In this document: positions 1-8,038 of the stretch, in pieces
Position numbering within the stretch: position 1 is the first letter of the stretch
How the letters are laid out: each line of letters starts with the position of its first letter
Assembly: GCF_050632395.1 (NCBI RefSeq)
Contig: NZ_CP192600.1
Location: 3,224,001 to 3,288,000 of the forward strand
Direction: 5' to 3'
DNA: 64,000 nucleotides
From: JAUYQR01 sp050632395
GTDB lineage: Bacteria > Pseudomonadota > Alphaproteobacteria > Rhodobacterales > Rhodobacteraceae
Notes under the pieces: generated by a model
Seen by the model: the letters and a program-made list of their open reading frames with translations, nothing else
Told to the model about the DNA's origin: nothing
The model's database searches: none
Translations under genes and position numbers: made by a program

Positions 1-232
1 CTACGTCTACCCCGACATCTCGGGCTGCATCGGCAAGGCGACCCCCGGCGGCACCGTCATCACCAATGACGAGGTCTTCGCAACTGCCCTGCTGGAAGAA
101 ACCGGCGTCGCCGTGGTGTTCGGCGCGGCCTTCGGGCTATCGCCAAACTTCCGCGTAAGCTACGCTACTGCCGACGAGGTTCTGCGCGAAGCTTGCGCCC
201 GCATCCAGCGGTTTTGCGCGGCGTTGAAATAG
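1..232 (+). CDS. Aspartate aminotransferase, C-terminal fragment (class I PLP aminotransferase)
   Basis: The window opens inside this gene; only the last 76 residues are visible and the reading frame begins at base 2. The segment runs from YVYPDISGCIGK to RIQRFCAALK and includes a glycine-rich loop and the FGLSPNFRVSYATADEVL stretch that is typical of the small C-terminal domain of AspC-type (fold type I) aspartate/aromatic aminotransferases in alphaproteobacteria. The PLP-binding lysine lies upstream and cannot be checked. The enzyme would move the amino group between aspartate and 2-oxoglutarate in the cytoplasm. The next gene on the same strand starts 8 bases after the stop. Confidence 0.85.
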   Translation, partial: YVYPDISGCIGKATPGGTVITNDEVFATALLEETGVAVVFGAAFGLSPNFRVSYATADEVLREACARIQRFCAALK

Positions 233-240
233 GGGCAAAC

Positions 241-651
241 ATGGCGGGCGACCTGCCGGACTATTACTTCCGGGTGCGCGAAAACGGTGCGGTGGTGTTT
301 CGGGTCGAAACCGAAAACCGCCAGCGCCGGATCGAGCTGGAAGAGATCGCCACCGTCAACGTCAAGAACGGCTCTGTCAGGCCACACGGCGATGTTGTGC
401 TGTCCGAGCCCGACCTTGCGGCAATCGACGACTGGCTCAACGCCCGTGTCGCGCAACTGGCCGCTCGCGACGTCGATGACATCCTGCGCACGGTTGACCA
501 CCTGAACCTCACCACGCAGTGGGCGCAGTCGCGCGCCACCGATGACCAGCTGGAGGCGGTGACAGATGCCCTGCTTCTCGCAATGCACGATCTGCGTGGC
601 ACGCTGGTGCGCAAGAAATCCGACCGCCTGCTGAAAGGCGCGGCCGAGTAG
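241..651 (+). CDS. Conserved hypothetical protein, 136 aa
   Basis: The ATG at 241 lies 8 bases after the aminotransferase stop, so the two are probably co-transcribed; an upstream in-frame start at 193 would overlap that gene and is less likely. The protein is soluble, without signal peptide or membrane segment. It begins with a beta-rich part (DYYFRVRENGAVVFRVETE) and ends in a helical half (residues ~60-130). I cannot assign a function or a named domain; the general look is that of small proteins conserved in Rhodobacteraceae. Its last codons form one arm of a GC-rich hairpin that could end transcription towards the convergent ferredoxin gene. Confidence 0.7.
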   Translation: MAGDLPDYYFRVRENGAVVFRVETENRQRRIELEEIATVNVKNGSVRPHGDVVLSEPDLAAIDDWLNARVAQLAARDVDDILRTVDHLNLTTQWAQSRATDDQLEAVTDALLLAMHDLRGTLVRKKSDRLLKGAAE

Positions 652-658
652 CCGCGCC
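637..658 (+). terminator. Hairpin at the convergent junction
   Basis: Perfect 8-base arms GGCGCGGC and GCCGCGCC separated by 6 bases, followed by CGTTT. It overlaps the stop codon of the preceding gene and sits just before the 3' end of the oppositely oriented ferredoxin gene. The T tract is short, so termination is plausible rather than certain. Confidence 0.45.
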
Positions 659-666
659 CGTTTGGC

Positions 667-990
667 TCAGATCTGCTTTTCCGGCATCTGCACACGCAGC
701 CCGTCCAGCGCGTCCGAAACTTTCAACTGGCACGTCAGGCGCGACCGCACCGGATCGGGGTTCCAGGCGAAATCCAGCATGTCCTCTTCCATGCTGTCCT
801 TCTTCGGCAGCTTTCCGACCCAGGCCGGATCGACGTAGACATGGCAGGTGGAACAGGCGCATGCACCGCCGCAATCGGCCTCGATCCCCGGAATGCCGTT
901 GTCGCGCGCGCCTTCCATCACGGTCAGGCCGTTGGCGACCTCGACCACATGTTCCTTGCCGCCATGTTCCACGTAAGTGATCTTCGCCAT
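667..990 (-). CDS. 2Fe-2S ferredoxin (adrenodoxin/ISC type)
   Basis: A 107-residue [2Fe-2S] ferredoxin of the adrenodoxin/FdVI class. The cluster ligands are visible as C40, C46, C49 (spacing C-x5-C-x2-C within ADCGGACACSTCH) and C87 in RLTCQLK. Proteins of this class carry single electrons in the cytoplasm to iron-sulfur assembly or P450/oxygenase partners; neither an isc cluster nor an oxygenase lies next to it, so the partner is unknown. The start is taken at MAKITY, giving the usual family length; a longer upstream extension is rich in Arg/Pro and looks non-coding. It converges with the upstream hypothetical gene. Confidence 0.92.
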   Translation of the reverse strand: MAKITYVEHGGKEHVVEVANGLTVMEGARDNGIPGIEADCGGACACSTCHVYVDPAWVGKLPKKDSMEEDMLDFAWNPDPVRSRLTCQLKVSDALDGLRVQMPEKQI

Positions 991-1065
991 CGTCGTCCCC
1001 TGAAGCTGTCGCCCCGACATAGGCGAAGTTCGCACGCTTTGCCAGAGGCTGCGGCCGCCCCGCCA

Positions 1066-1105
1066 TTGGCAAAGCGCCGTAACCGATCTAGAACATAGCA
1101 GGAAC
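1066..1105 (+). promoter_or_regulatory. Sigma70-type promoter overlapped by a LexA (SOS) box
   Basis: Seen directly: a -35-like TTGGCA at 1066-1071, a 17-base spacer and a -10-like TAGAAC at 1089-1094. Overlapping the -10 is an exact alphaproteobacterial LexA site: the complement of 1091-1105 reads GTTCCTGCTATGTTC, i.e. GTTC-N7-GTTC. LexA bound here would block RNA polymerase. The box lies 16 bases before the GTG start of the OB-fold gene, so that gene is the expected SOS target. Confidence 0.75.
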
Positions 1106-1120
1106 AAAAAAGGATGTCGC

Positions 1121-1522
1121 GTGGAACCCCCGACCCAGGCTGATCGCAGCCCGCCGCGCTGGCCGCGCCCGCCGCAGGCGCTGCCGGCTGCCCGGCTGAA
1201 CGAACCGCCTGGCGGCGCACGGGTTTGTGTCGCGGGGCTGGTTCTGGTGCGCCAGCGGCCCGGCACGGCCAAAGGCGTGATCTTCGTCACGCTTGAGGAC
1301 GAGACCGGCACCTGCAACGTCGTGGTCTGGGCCAAGGTCTACGAACGCTTCCGCCGCGCGGTGATTGCCGGGCGGCTCTTGCGCGTCACCGGGCGGCTGC
1401 AACGCGAGGCGGGCGTGGTGCATGTGGTGGCCGAACTCATCGAAGACCTGTCACCGATGCTCGACCGGCTGCTTGACCCCGCCTTCCGCTTCGACGGCGT
1501 TCGCGCCGGCGACCAACCCTGA
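1121..1522 (+). CDS. Stand-alone OB-fold protein resembling the C-terminal end of DnaE2 (error-prone polymerase)
   Basis: This 133-residue frame starts at GTG 1121 with an Arg/Pro-rich leader. From about residue 33 it reads like the very C-terminal OB-fold nucleic-acid-binding segment of the DnaE2 polymerase (VCVAGLVLVRQRPGTAKGV, FVTLEDETGTCNVVVW, LLRVTGRLQREAGVVHVVAE, then IEDLS). The roughly 1000 residues carrying PHP, palm, fingers and helix-hairpin-helix domains are absent, and no imuA or imuB is nearby. The promoter still carries a perfect LexA box. Two readings fit: a deletion remnant of an imuA-imuB-dnaE2 operon that kept its SOS promoter, or a small SOS-induced DNA-binding protein in its own right. 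The frame is intact, with no stops, which slightly favours expression. Confidence 0.7.
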   Translation: MEPPTQADRSPPRWPRPPQALPAARLNEPPGGARVCVAGLVLVRQRPGTAKGVIFVTLEDETGTCNVVVWAKVYERFRRAVIAGRLLRVTGRLQREAGVVHVVAELIEDLSPMLDRLLDPAFRFDGVRAGDQP

Positions 1523-1527
1523 AAACA

Positions 1528-1562
1528 GATCTGGCGGCAGGAGGTGTTCCTGCCGCCAGATC
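1528..1562. terminator. Bidirectional terminator hairpin, 15-base perfect arms
   Basis: Arms GATCTGGCGGCAGGA and TCCTGCCGCCAGATC surround a 5-base loop in the gap between the rightward OB-fold gene and the leftward degP-like gene. Read leftward, the hairpin is followed by TGTTTTC; read rightward the T content is low, so it works best as the terminator of the hflKC-degP run. Confidence 0.75.
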
Positions 1563-1583
1563 CCCTTAACTCAGCCGCCTGCC

Positions 1584-3038
1584 TTATTCGATCGACAGCG
1601 CGACAAACCGCGGGTCACCGCCGCGCCGGACCAGCAGCAGCAGCGACTTGCGCCCCGCCCCCTTGGCCTCGGCGATCCGGTCTTCCAGATCCTGCAGCCG
1701 CACCACCTTCTGCTGGCCGGCCTCGGTGATCAGATCACCTTCGCGCAGCCCCTTGGTAAAGGCCTCGGACGCCTGATCCACCGCCGTCACCACCAGCCCC
1801 TCGGCCCCGGCATCAAGGCCCAGCCCTCCGCGCAGTTCCTCGTTCAGGGGCGTCAGCGTCAAGCCAAGCGATTGCAGCTCCTTCGGTTCGGCCGGGGCGG
1901 GCGATGCCGCCGGAACCGGTGCCGCTTCGGCCTCCTCGCGGCGGCCCAGCGTCACCTGCAGCGTCTCGGTCTTGCCGTCACGCTGCACGATCACCGGCAC
2001 AGCCTCGCCAATCGGTGCGTCAGCCACGCGGCGCGTCAGATCGCCCGCATCGCCAACCGGCTGGCCCGCGAACATGGTGATCACATCGCCTGCCGTCACG
2101 CCTGCAGACTTGGCCGGACCTTCCGGCACGTCGGTCACCAGTGCACCCTTCGCCTCGGCCAGACCCATCGCCTCGGCCACGTCCGGCGTCACGTCCTGAA
2201 TGCGCACGCCCAGCCAGCCGCGCCGGGTTTCCCCGAACTCTTTCAACTGGTCGACGACCTTGGTCACCACGTTCGACGCCATCGAAAAGCCGATGCCGAT
2301 CGAGCCGCCATTCGGCGACAGGATCGCGGTGTTCACCCCGATGACCTGTCCGTCCATATTGAACAACGGCCCGCCCGAGTTGCCCCGGTTGATCGCGGCG
2401 TCGGTCTGCAGGTAATCGTCATAGGTGCCGGAAAGCTCGCGCCCCCGGGCCGACACGATGCCCGCGCTGACCGAAAAACCCTGGCCCAGCGGGTTGCCCA
2501 TCGCCATCACCCAGTCGCCAACCCGCATCAGATCGGAATTGCCGAAGGTCACGAACGGCAGCGGCTTGTCGCTTTCCACCTTCAACAGCGCGATGTCGGT
2601 CTTGGGATCGGTGCCAACCAGCTTGGCCGGCAGCTTGACGCCCGAGAAGAACTCGATGCTGATCTCGTCGGCGCCTTCGATCACGTGGTTGTTCGTGACG
2701 ATGTAGCCATCCTCGGAAACCACGAAACCCGAACCGAGCGCCTCGGATCGTTGCGGCCCGCCGTTACCGCCACGGTTGTTGAAGTCATCGAAGAAATCCT
2801 GGAACGGGCTGCCTTCGGGCACCATCGGCATGCCATCGGCCGGGGCGGCGATCAGGGCGCTGGTGGTGATGTTCACCACCGATGGGCTGATCTGGTCGGC
2901 CAGCTCGGCAAAGCTTTCAGGCGCGCCGAACGCCTCCGCCTCATGCGCCGGCGCAAGCGAGAGGCCAAAGCCCAGGACCAACGCCAGAAGCGTGCTGGAC
3001 CGCAGGGCGCTGCGGATGGAAGGGGTCAAGTCGGGCAC
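1584..3038 (-). CDS. degP: Do/DegP-family periplasmic serine protease
   Basis: A 484-residue HtrA-type protease. A signal peptide covers residues ~1-36. The trypsin-like domain (~100-260) shows the full triad: H118 in TNNHVIEG, D148 in DPKTDIALLKV and S221 in GNSGGPLFN. Two PDZ domains follow (~270-365 and ~385-480). It would degrade or chaperone misfolded envelope proteins in the periplasm. The start is GTG at 3038, supported by AGGAG nine bases upstream. It is the last gene of a leftward run hflK-hflC-DUF2065-degP; HflKC are membrane protease modulators, so the run groups envelope protein quality control. DegQ/MucD naming is equally possible. Confidence 0.93.
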   Translation of the reverse strand: MPDLTPSIRSALRSSTLLALVLGFGLSLAPAHEAEAFGAPESFAELADQISPSVVNITTSALIAAPADGMPMVPEGSPFQDFFDDFNNRGGNGGPQRSEALGSGFVVSEDGYIVTNNHVIEGADEISIEFFSGVKLPAKLVGTDPKTDIALLKVESDKPLPFVTFGNSDLMRVGDWVMAMGNPLGQGFSVSAGIVSARGRELSGTYDDYLQTDAAINRGNSGGPLFNMDGQVIGVNTAILSPNGGSIGIGFSMASNVVTKVVDQLKEFGETRRGWLGVRIQDVTPDVAEAMGLAEAKGALVTDVPEGPAKSAGVTAGDVITMFAGQPVGDAGDLTRRVADAPIGEAVPVIVQRDGKTETLQVTLGRREEAEAAPVPAASPAPAEPKELQSLGLTLTPLNEELRGGLGLDAGAEGLVVTAVDQASEAFTKGLREGDLITEAGQQKVVRLQDLEDRIAEAKGAGRKSLLLLVRRGGDPRFVALSIE

Positions 3039-3182
3039 GGTTGCGAACTCCTGTTCAACGGTAGGTGCGGCGCAGAAGTGGGGCGAAGCGCCCAGGTCGC
3101 GTCATGGATAGAAGAACAGATAGTGAAGCCCCAACACAATGCAAACCCCGTCACGCGGCTTCAAACGGATGTGAATATTATG

Positions 3183-3380
3183 TCAGCCGGCCAGCACGCC
3201 CTGCCCCAGCCATGCCAGCGCGGTGCCAAGCGCCAGCGCGGCCAGCCCGATCATCCGGCGCTGGTCGCGGCTGAGGCCCACGATCAGCCGCAGCACATCC
3301 TCCATGCGCGAAGGGGCCAGCGCAAGCGCCAGCCCCTCCACGATCAGCACCAGCCCAAGGGCGAGAGCCAAAAGGCTCAT
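3183..3380 (-). CDS. DUF2065 small membrane protein
   Basis: A 65-residue protein with two predicted membrane helices (residues ~2-22 and ~42-62) joined by a basic loop (LSRDQRRMIGLAALALG). This matches the DUF2065/YjeT family, which sits beside hflC in many proteobacteria. Its ATG overlaps the hflC stop codon in an ATGA arrangement, indicating translational coupling. The biochemical role is not known. A 144-base gap follows before degP. Confidence 0.85.
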   Translation of the reverse strand: MSLLALALGLVLIVEGLALALAPSRMEDVLRLIVGLSRDQRRMIGLAALALGTALAWLGQGVLAG

Positions 3381-4327
3381 GGCGCAGGGGCAGCTGCGTC
3401 ATCTGCCGGTGCCGCCGCAGGTGCTTCGGCGGGCGGGGCCACCTCGATCGGCACATGCGGCGCGGGGATGGCATAGCTGCGCAGATACTCGAAGAACTCG
3501 CTGTCCGGCTGCATCACGATCGACGAGTTGCCCGATTGCAGGGCGCGCTCGTAGGCCGTCAGCGACCGGGTGAAAGCAAAGAACTCCGGGTCGCGGCCAA
3601 AGGCTTCGGCGTAGATCGCGTTGCGTTCGGCATCTGCCTCGCCGCGGATCACTTCGGCCTTGCGCCGCGCGTCCGAGGTCAGTTCCACCACCGTCCGGTC
3701 CGCCGATGCACGCACCCGCTGCGCCGCTTCGCCACCACGGGCGATCTCGTCGGCCGCCTCGCGTTCCCGTTCGGCCCGCATCCTTGCGAAAGTTGCCTCA
3801 AGGTTCTGCTCGGGCAGATCGGTCCGCGTCAGGCGAACGTCGATAACGTCGATGCCCAGCGCCAGCGCCTGACGGCGGGCGATGTCGCGGATCTGGTTCA
3901 TCAGCGCCGTGCGGTCTTCCGACAACACGCGTGAGGATGGCACCGACCCGAGAACCTCCTGGATCGCCGGGTTGACGATCCCTTCCAGCCGCCGCAGTGC
4001 CTGTGCCTCTGCCCCGGTGCCGACCGCTTCGCGGAACGTCACCAGATCAACGATGCGCCAGCGCGCGAAGGCATCGACCACAAGACGGCGGTCGTCCAGC
4101 ATGGTGACTTCGATCGGCGTCGTCGGCAGACCCAGAATGCGGTCCTCGTAATAGACCACCTCCTGAATGAACGGCACCTTGAACCCAAGACCGGGGTCGG
4201 TTTTGACCTGGGTGACCTGACCGAATTGCAGGACCAGCGCCTTCTTGCGTTCATCGACGATGAACAGCGACGACAGGATGCCTACCAGCACCACCACGAT
4301 CACGGGAATGACATACATCGCGCGCAT
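3377..4327 (-). CDS. hflC: HflC, SPFH-family modulator of the FtsH protease
   Basis: A 316-residue SPFH (stomatin/prohibitin) protein with an N-terminal membrane anchor (residues ~4-24) followed by VDERKKALVLQFGQVTQV, the usual start of the SPFH domain, and a coiled, Glu/Arg/Ala-rich stretch (~165-240). The last 30 residues are Pro/Ala-rich. With HflK it forms the large periplasmic-facing cage around FtsH that restrains proteolysis. Its ATG overlaps the hflK stop by one base (position 4327), and its stop overlaps DUF2065, so all three are translationally coupled. Confidence 0.95.
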   Translation of the reverse strand: MRAMYVIPVIVVVLVGILSSLFIVDERKKALVLQFGQVTQVKTDPGLGFKVPFIQEVVYYEDRILGLPTTPIEVTMLDDRRLVVDAFARWRIVDLVTFREAVGTGAEAQALRRLEGIVNPAIQEVLGSVPSSRVLSEDRTALMNQIRDIARRQALALGIDVIDVRLTRTDLPEQNLEATFARMRAEREREAADEIARGGEAAQRVRASADRTVVELTSDARRKAEVIRGEADAERNAIYAEAFGRDPEFFAFTRSLTAYERALQSGNSSIVMQPDSEFFEYLRSYAIPAPHVPIEVAPPAEAPAAAPADDAAAPAP

Positions 4328-5547
4328 CAGTTGGTCGCTCCCGTGTTCGAGCCTGCAGCCTGACCGGCGCCCTGTGCGCCGGCTTGCGGCGTCGACATCC
4401 GGTTAAGTTCGTTCAACGGCAGGAAGGGCACCACGCCCTGACCTGCCTCGCCGCCCGAGACGCCGTCAAGGATCACCTTGTTCATCCCACCCAGCACCTT
4501 TTCCATCGTTTCCAGATAAAGCCGCCGCCGGGTAACCTCGGGCGCCTTAACATATTCGTCGTAAACCGAGATGAAGCGCGCGGTTTCACCCGCGGCGATG
4601 TTCACGGCCTGCGCGCGGTAGGCCTCGGCCTCTTCTTCAAGCTGCGCCGCGGCACCACGGGCCCCTGCAGTCACCCGGTTGGCATAGGCGTCAGCCTCTT
4701 TTTCCAGCGTGTCGCGCTGCTGCTGTGCGGCCTGCACTTCGCGGAACGCGTCGATCACCTCGCGCGGCGGTTGCGCGCGCTGCAGGTTGACGCGGATCAC
4801 CGAAATCCCGGCGTTATAGCTGTCCAGCGTCGCCTGCACCTGCGCCTGCACATCCGCAGCGATCACGCCCCGGTCGCGGTTCAGGATCGGCGACAGTTCC
4901 GACCGCGCCACGATATCGCGCATGGCACTTTCGCTGACCGCGCGGATCGTGTCCTCGGGGTCGGCTAGGTTGAACAGGTAGCCCTCGGGGTTAGCGATGT
5001 TCCAAACCACCTGGAATCCGATGTCGACGATGTTCTGGTCACGCGTCAGCATCAGCCCGGTTTCGGACCCGTTCTCGCCGGTGCCGATCTCGGTGATCCG
5101 TTCGCCGGTGACCTGCACCTTTTCATAGGTGACAATCGGCCACGGCGCGAAGTTCAGGCCGGGGCTTCCGATCCCGGCGCTTTCGCCCAGAAACAGCTCG
5201 ACCGAGCGTTCCTCGGGCCGCACCGTGTAAAACGACATGAAGGCCCACAGCGCCACCAGGGCCAGCGCACCCAGCGCCACGCCCTGCTTGGTCACCACCG
5301 GGCCACCGCCGCCGATGCCGGGACCACCCGGTCCGCCGCCACCGCCAAGGTTACCGCGTCCGCGCCCGCCCATCAGCACGCGGATCTGTTCCTGACCGCG
5401 CTTTACCAGTTGGTCGATCTCGGGGATTTGCGGCCCGGTTTCACCCTTGCGAGGGCCACGACGATCCTCGCCGTCTCCGCCCTTGCCGTTCCGGTCGTCC
5501 CCGTCAGAGCCGCCGCCGCCGCCCCAAGGACCGCCACTTCCTGCCAT
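4327..5547 (-). CDS. hflK: HflK, SPFH-family modulator of the FtsH protease
   Basis: A 406-residue HflK. The first ~85 residues are glycine-rich and highly charged, as in most HflK proteins; a single membrane helix follows (~88-107), then the SPFH domain beginning at SFYTVRPEERSVELFLGE and a coiled-coil region rich in Gln/Glu/Ala (~265-330). The tail is Gly/Ala/Gln-rich. It pairs with HflC. A 77-base gap separates it from the upstream glutathione reductase gene on the same strand. Confidence 0.95.
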   Translation of the reverse strand: MAGSGGPWGGGGGSDGDDRNGKGGDGEDRRGPRKGETGPQIPEIDQLVKRGQEQIRVLMGGRGRGNLGGGGGPGGPGIGGGGPVVTKQGVALGALALVALWAFMSFYTVRPEERSVELFLGESAGIGSPGLNFAPWPIVTYEKVQVTGERITEIGTGENGSETGLMLTRDQNIVDIGFQVVWNIANPEGYLFNLADPEDTIRAVSESAMRDIVARSELSPILNRDRGVIAADVQAQVQATLDSYNAGISVIRVNLQRAQPPREVIDAFREVQAAQQQRDTLEKEADAYANRVTAGARGAAAQLEEEAEAYRAQAVNIAAGETARFISVYDEYVKAPEVTRRRLYLETMEKVLGGMNKVILDGVSGGEAGQGVVPFLPLNELNRMSTPQAGAQGAGQAAGSNTGATN

Positions 5548-5624
5548 TTACTGAAACCTTTCCCTTTGTCTCTTGCCATAACTGGTTACGAGGGGCCGAA
5601 AATCAAGCGGCCAAGCCCCCGGCC

Positions 5625-6986
5625 TCAGGCTATTCTCACGGGTTTTCGCATCGTGACCAACTCTTCCGCCATCGTCGGATGCACCGCACAGGTGCGGTCG
5701 AAGTCTTCTTTGGTCGCACCCATCCCTATCGCGATGGCGGCCAGCTGGATCATCTCGCCAGCTTCTGGAGCCACAATGTGGCAGCCCATCACCTTGCGCG
5801 TGGCCTGACTGACAATCAGCTTCATCATCACCCGGTCGGCCCGCCCGGCAAACGCCGTCTTCATTGGCCGGAACGCAGTGGAATAAACCTCGATCGGCTC
5901 CTGCTCCCGCGCCGCTTCCTCGCTCAGCCCGACCGACCCAAGTTCCGGCCGCGTGAACACCGCCGAGGCAATCAGGCCGTGATCAAAGACCGTAGGCTTG
6001 CCACCGAACACCGTATCGGCAAAGGCATGCCCCTCGCGGATCGCAACCGGCGTCAGGTTCACCCGGCCCGTCACATCACCAACCGCAAAGATCGACGGCA
6101 CCGCCGTCTGGCTGTATCGGTCGACCACGATCTGCCCCTGCCGGCCCAATTCTACGCCCAACCCCTGCAAACCCAGCCCTTCGGTGTTCGGATGCCGCCC
6201 CGTGGCATACATCACCAGATCGAACTCGCGGCTCGACCCGTCCGTCGCTACCGCCACGATCCCGGTTTCCGTCTTTTCCAGCCGCAGTACATCCGTACTG
6301 CATTGAACGGTGATGCCACTTGCCGCCATCGCCGTGGCGACATGGCCGCGCGCCTCGTCGTCGAACCCGCGCAGGATTTGTGCGCCCCGGTAATACTGGC
6401 ACACCTCTACGCCCAAACCGTTCAGAATGCAGGAAAACTCCGATGCGATATACCCACCGCCCACCACCAGCGCCCGCTTCGGCAGGCTGGGCAAATGGAA
6501 CATCTCGTTAGATGTGAGCGCCAGCTCCGCCCCCGGTATTTCCGGCACGAACGGCCGTCCGCCAGTCGCCACCAGAATGTGCCGCGTCCGCAGCGTCTGG
6601 CCGTCCGCCAGCCGCACGGTATGCGCATCGACGAGAGTGGCCCGCGCATCGTGGATGGTGACACCGGCATTCGTCAGCGTGGTGCGATAGGCCTTCTCCA
6701 GCCGGTCCAGATCAGCCTCCAGCGTCGTGCGAAACCGCGGCCAGTCAAAGCCGCGCACCGTCACGTCCCACCCGTAAGACCGCGCATCCTCCATCGCCTC
6801 GGGAAAGCCCGATGCGAACACCATCAGCTTCTTCGGCACGCAGCCCCGGATGACGCAAGTGCCGCCCATCCGGCTTTCCTCGGCCAGACCGACCTTTGCG
6901 CCATGCTCGCCGCTGGCGATCCGCGAAGCGCGCACCCCGCCCGACCCGCCGCCGATGACAAATAGATCATAGTCGAAATCGCTCAT
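5625..6986 (-). CDS. gor: Glutathione-disulfide reductase
   Basis: A 453-residue flavoprotein disulfide reductase that reduces GSSG with NADPH. An FAD-binding GGGSGG motif is at residues 12-17; the redox disulfide is C44/C49 in GGTCVIRGCVPKKL; a second Rossmann motif (VVGGGYIASEF) is followed by a YYRGAQILRGF stretch containing Arg residues that fit NADPH; the catalytic His-Glu pair is in CAVHPTMAEEL near the C-terminus. The start is placed at MSDFDYD because GAGG lies just upstream; an in-frame ATG 30 bases earlier would only add a polar leader. It lies between rpiA (66-base gap) and hflK on the same strand, and rpiA feeds the pentose pathway. Confidence 0.94.
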   Translation of the reverse strand: MSDFDYDLFVIGGGSGGVRASRIASGEHGAKVGLAEESRMGGTCVIRGCVPKKLMVFASGFPEAMEDARSYGWDVTVRGFDWPRFRTTLEADLDRLEKAYRTTLTNAGVTIHDARATLVDAHTVRLADGQTLRTRHILVATGGRPFVPEIPGAELALTSNEMFHLPSLPKRALVVGGGYIASEFSCILNGLGVEVCQYYRGAQILRGFDDEARGHVATAMAASGITVQCSTDVLRLEKTETGIVAVATDGSSREFDLVMYATGRHPNTEGLGLQGLGVELGRQGQIVVDRYSQTAVPSIFAVGDVTGRVNLTPVAIREGHAFADTVFGGKPTVFDHGLIASAVFTRPELGSVGLSEEAAREQEPIEVYSTAFRPMKTAFAGRADRVMMKLIVSQATRKVMGCHIVAPEAGEMIQLAAIAIGMGATKEDFDRTCAVHPTMAEELVTMRKPVRIA

Positions 6987-7052
6987 CCGCCGCCTCGCTT
7001 CCTGCGGCCCTTCCATGCACCGTTTTGCGCCGATGTGCCAGCGCCCGCCGCG

Positions 7053-7838
7053 TCAGTCGAGGTCTGCGAAAATGTTGTCGCTCGCCGCCACCTCGACCGA
7101 GGCATCCTCGACCTTGCCGGTGTTGATGTCGCGCACCGTCACTCGCCCGTCGCCATGCCCGATCACCACGATGTCGCAGATGTCGATGAAAAGACCATTC
7201 TCCACCACGCCCGGAATCTGGTTCAGCACGAGCGCCAGTTGTCGCGGGTTGCCGATCCGCTTCAACGACAGATCGAGGATATAGTTGTTCTCGTCGGTCT
7301 TGACCGGCTTCGATTTGTTCATCCGCAGGGCCACGTCGCGTCCCAGCACGTCCATGCTGAACAGCGTCTCCTCGATCAGCGCCTTGGTGGTCTGCCAGCC
7401 AAACGGCACCACTTCCACCGGCAACGGGAATGCGCCAAGCTGAGCCACTTCCTTCGCCGCATCGGCGATCACGATCATCCGGTCCGACGCGGTCGCCACG
7501 ATCTTTTCCTGCAACAGCGCCGCCCCGCCACCCTTGATCAGGTTCAGGTTCGGGTCGAACTCGTCCGCCCCGTCGATGGTCAGATCCAGCCACTTCACCT
7601 CGTCCATCGTGGTGATCGGCACGCCCAATTCCGTCGCCAGTTCTGCCGTCCGGCGCGAGGTCGGCACCCCCACCACCCGCAGCCCCTCGTCCTTCACCCG
7701 CTCGGCCAGACAGCGCACCATCCATGCCGCAGTCGACCCGGTGCCAAGCCCCAGCTTCATCCCGTTTTCCACGAAATCCACCGCGCGGCGGGCGGCCACG
7801 AACTTGGCCTTGTCGATGGGCGAAAGATCGGCGGGCAT
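7053..7838 (-). CDS. rpiA: Ribose-5-phosphate isomerase A
   Basis: A 261-residue RpiA, interconverting ribose-5-phosphate and ribulose-5-phosphate. All family signatures are present: GLGTGSTA near residue 31 (phosphate loop), TIDGADEFDP (catalytic Asp), KGGGAALLQEK (catalytic Glu/Lys) and the FPLPVEVVPFGW segment. It begins a leftward run with gor and the hflKC genes. The start at MPADLSP gives the usual RpiA length and has a purine-rich sequence (AGGAGGTAGCC on its own strand) just before it. Confidence 0.96.
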   Translation of the reverse strand: MPADLSPIDKAKFVAARRAVDFVENGMKLGLGTGSTAAWMVRCLAERVKDEGLRVVGVPTSRRTAELATELGVPITTMDEVKWLDLTIDGADEFDPNLNLIKGGGAALLQEKIVATASDRMIVIADAAKEVAQLGAFPLPVEVVPFGWQTTKALIEETLFSMDVLGRDVALRMNKSKPVKTDENNYILDLSLKRIGNPRQLALVLNQIPGVVENGLFIDICDIVVIGHGDGRVTVRDINTGKVEDASVEVAASDNIFADLD

Positions 7839-8038
7839 CGGCTACCTCCTGCTGTCCCTTCGGGATTACCGCAAACCCCCCGCAAGGGCGAGAGGGTTTT
7901 CAGAAGAGCCGCGCGCCAGATCCGGCCAAATCTGCCCTGCGAACCGCTCCGGATCGCCGCCTTTGTCGGCAAGGGGTCGCTTTTCGACCTGACGCGCGGC
8001 AAGAAGGGCCGCAGGGTGCGCCTGCCTGGGGAAAGCCG

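Noticed and set aside
1365..3476. Very long rightward frame opposite degP
   Set aside because: Its translation is His/Arg/Gln-rich with no domain; it is a shadow of the degP and hflC coding strand.
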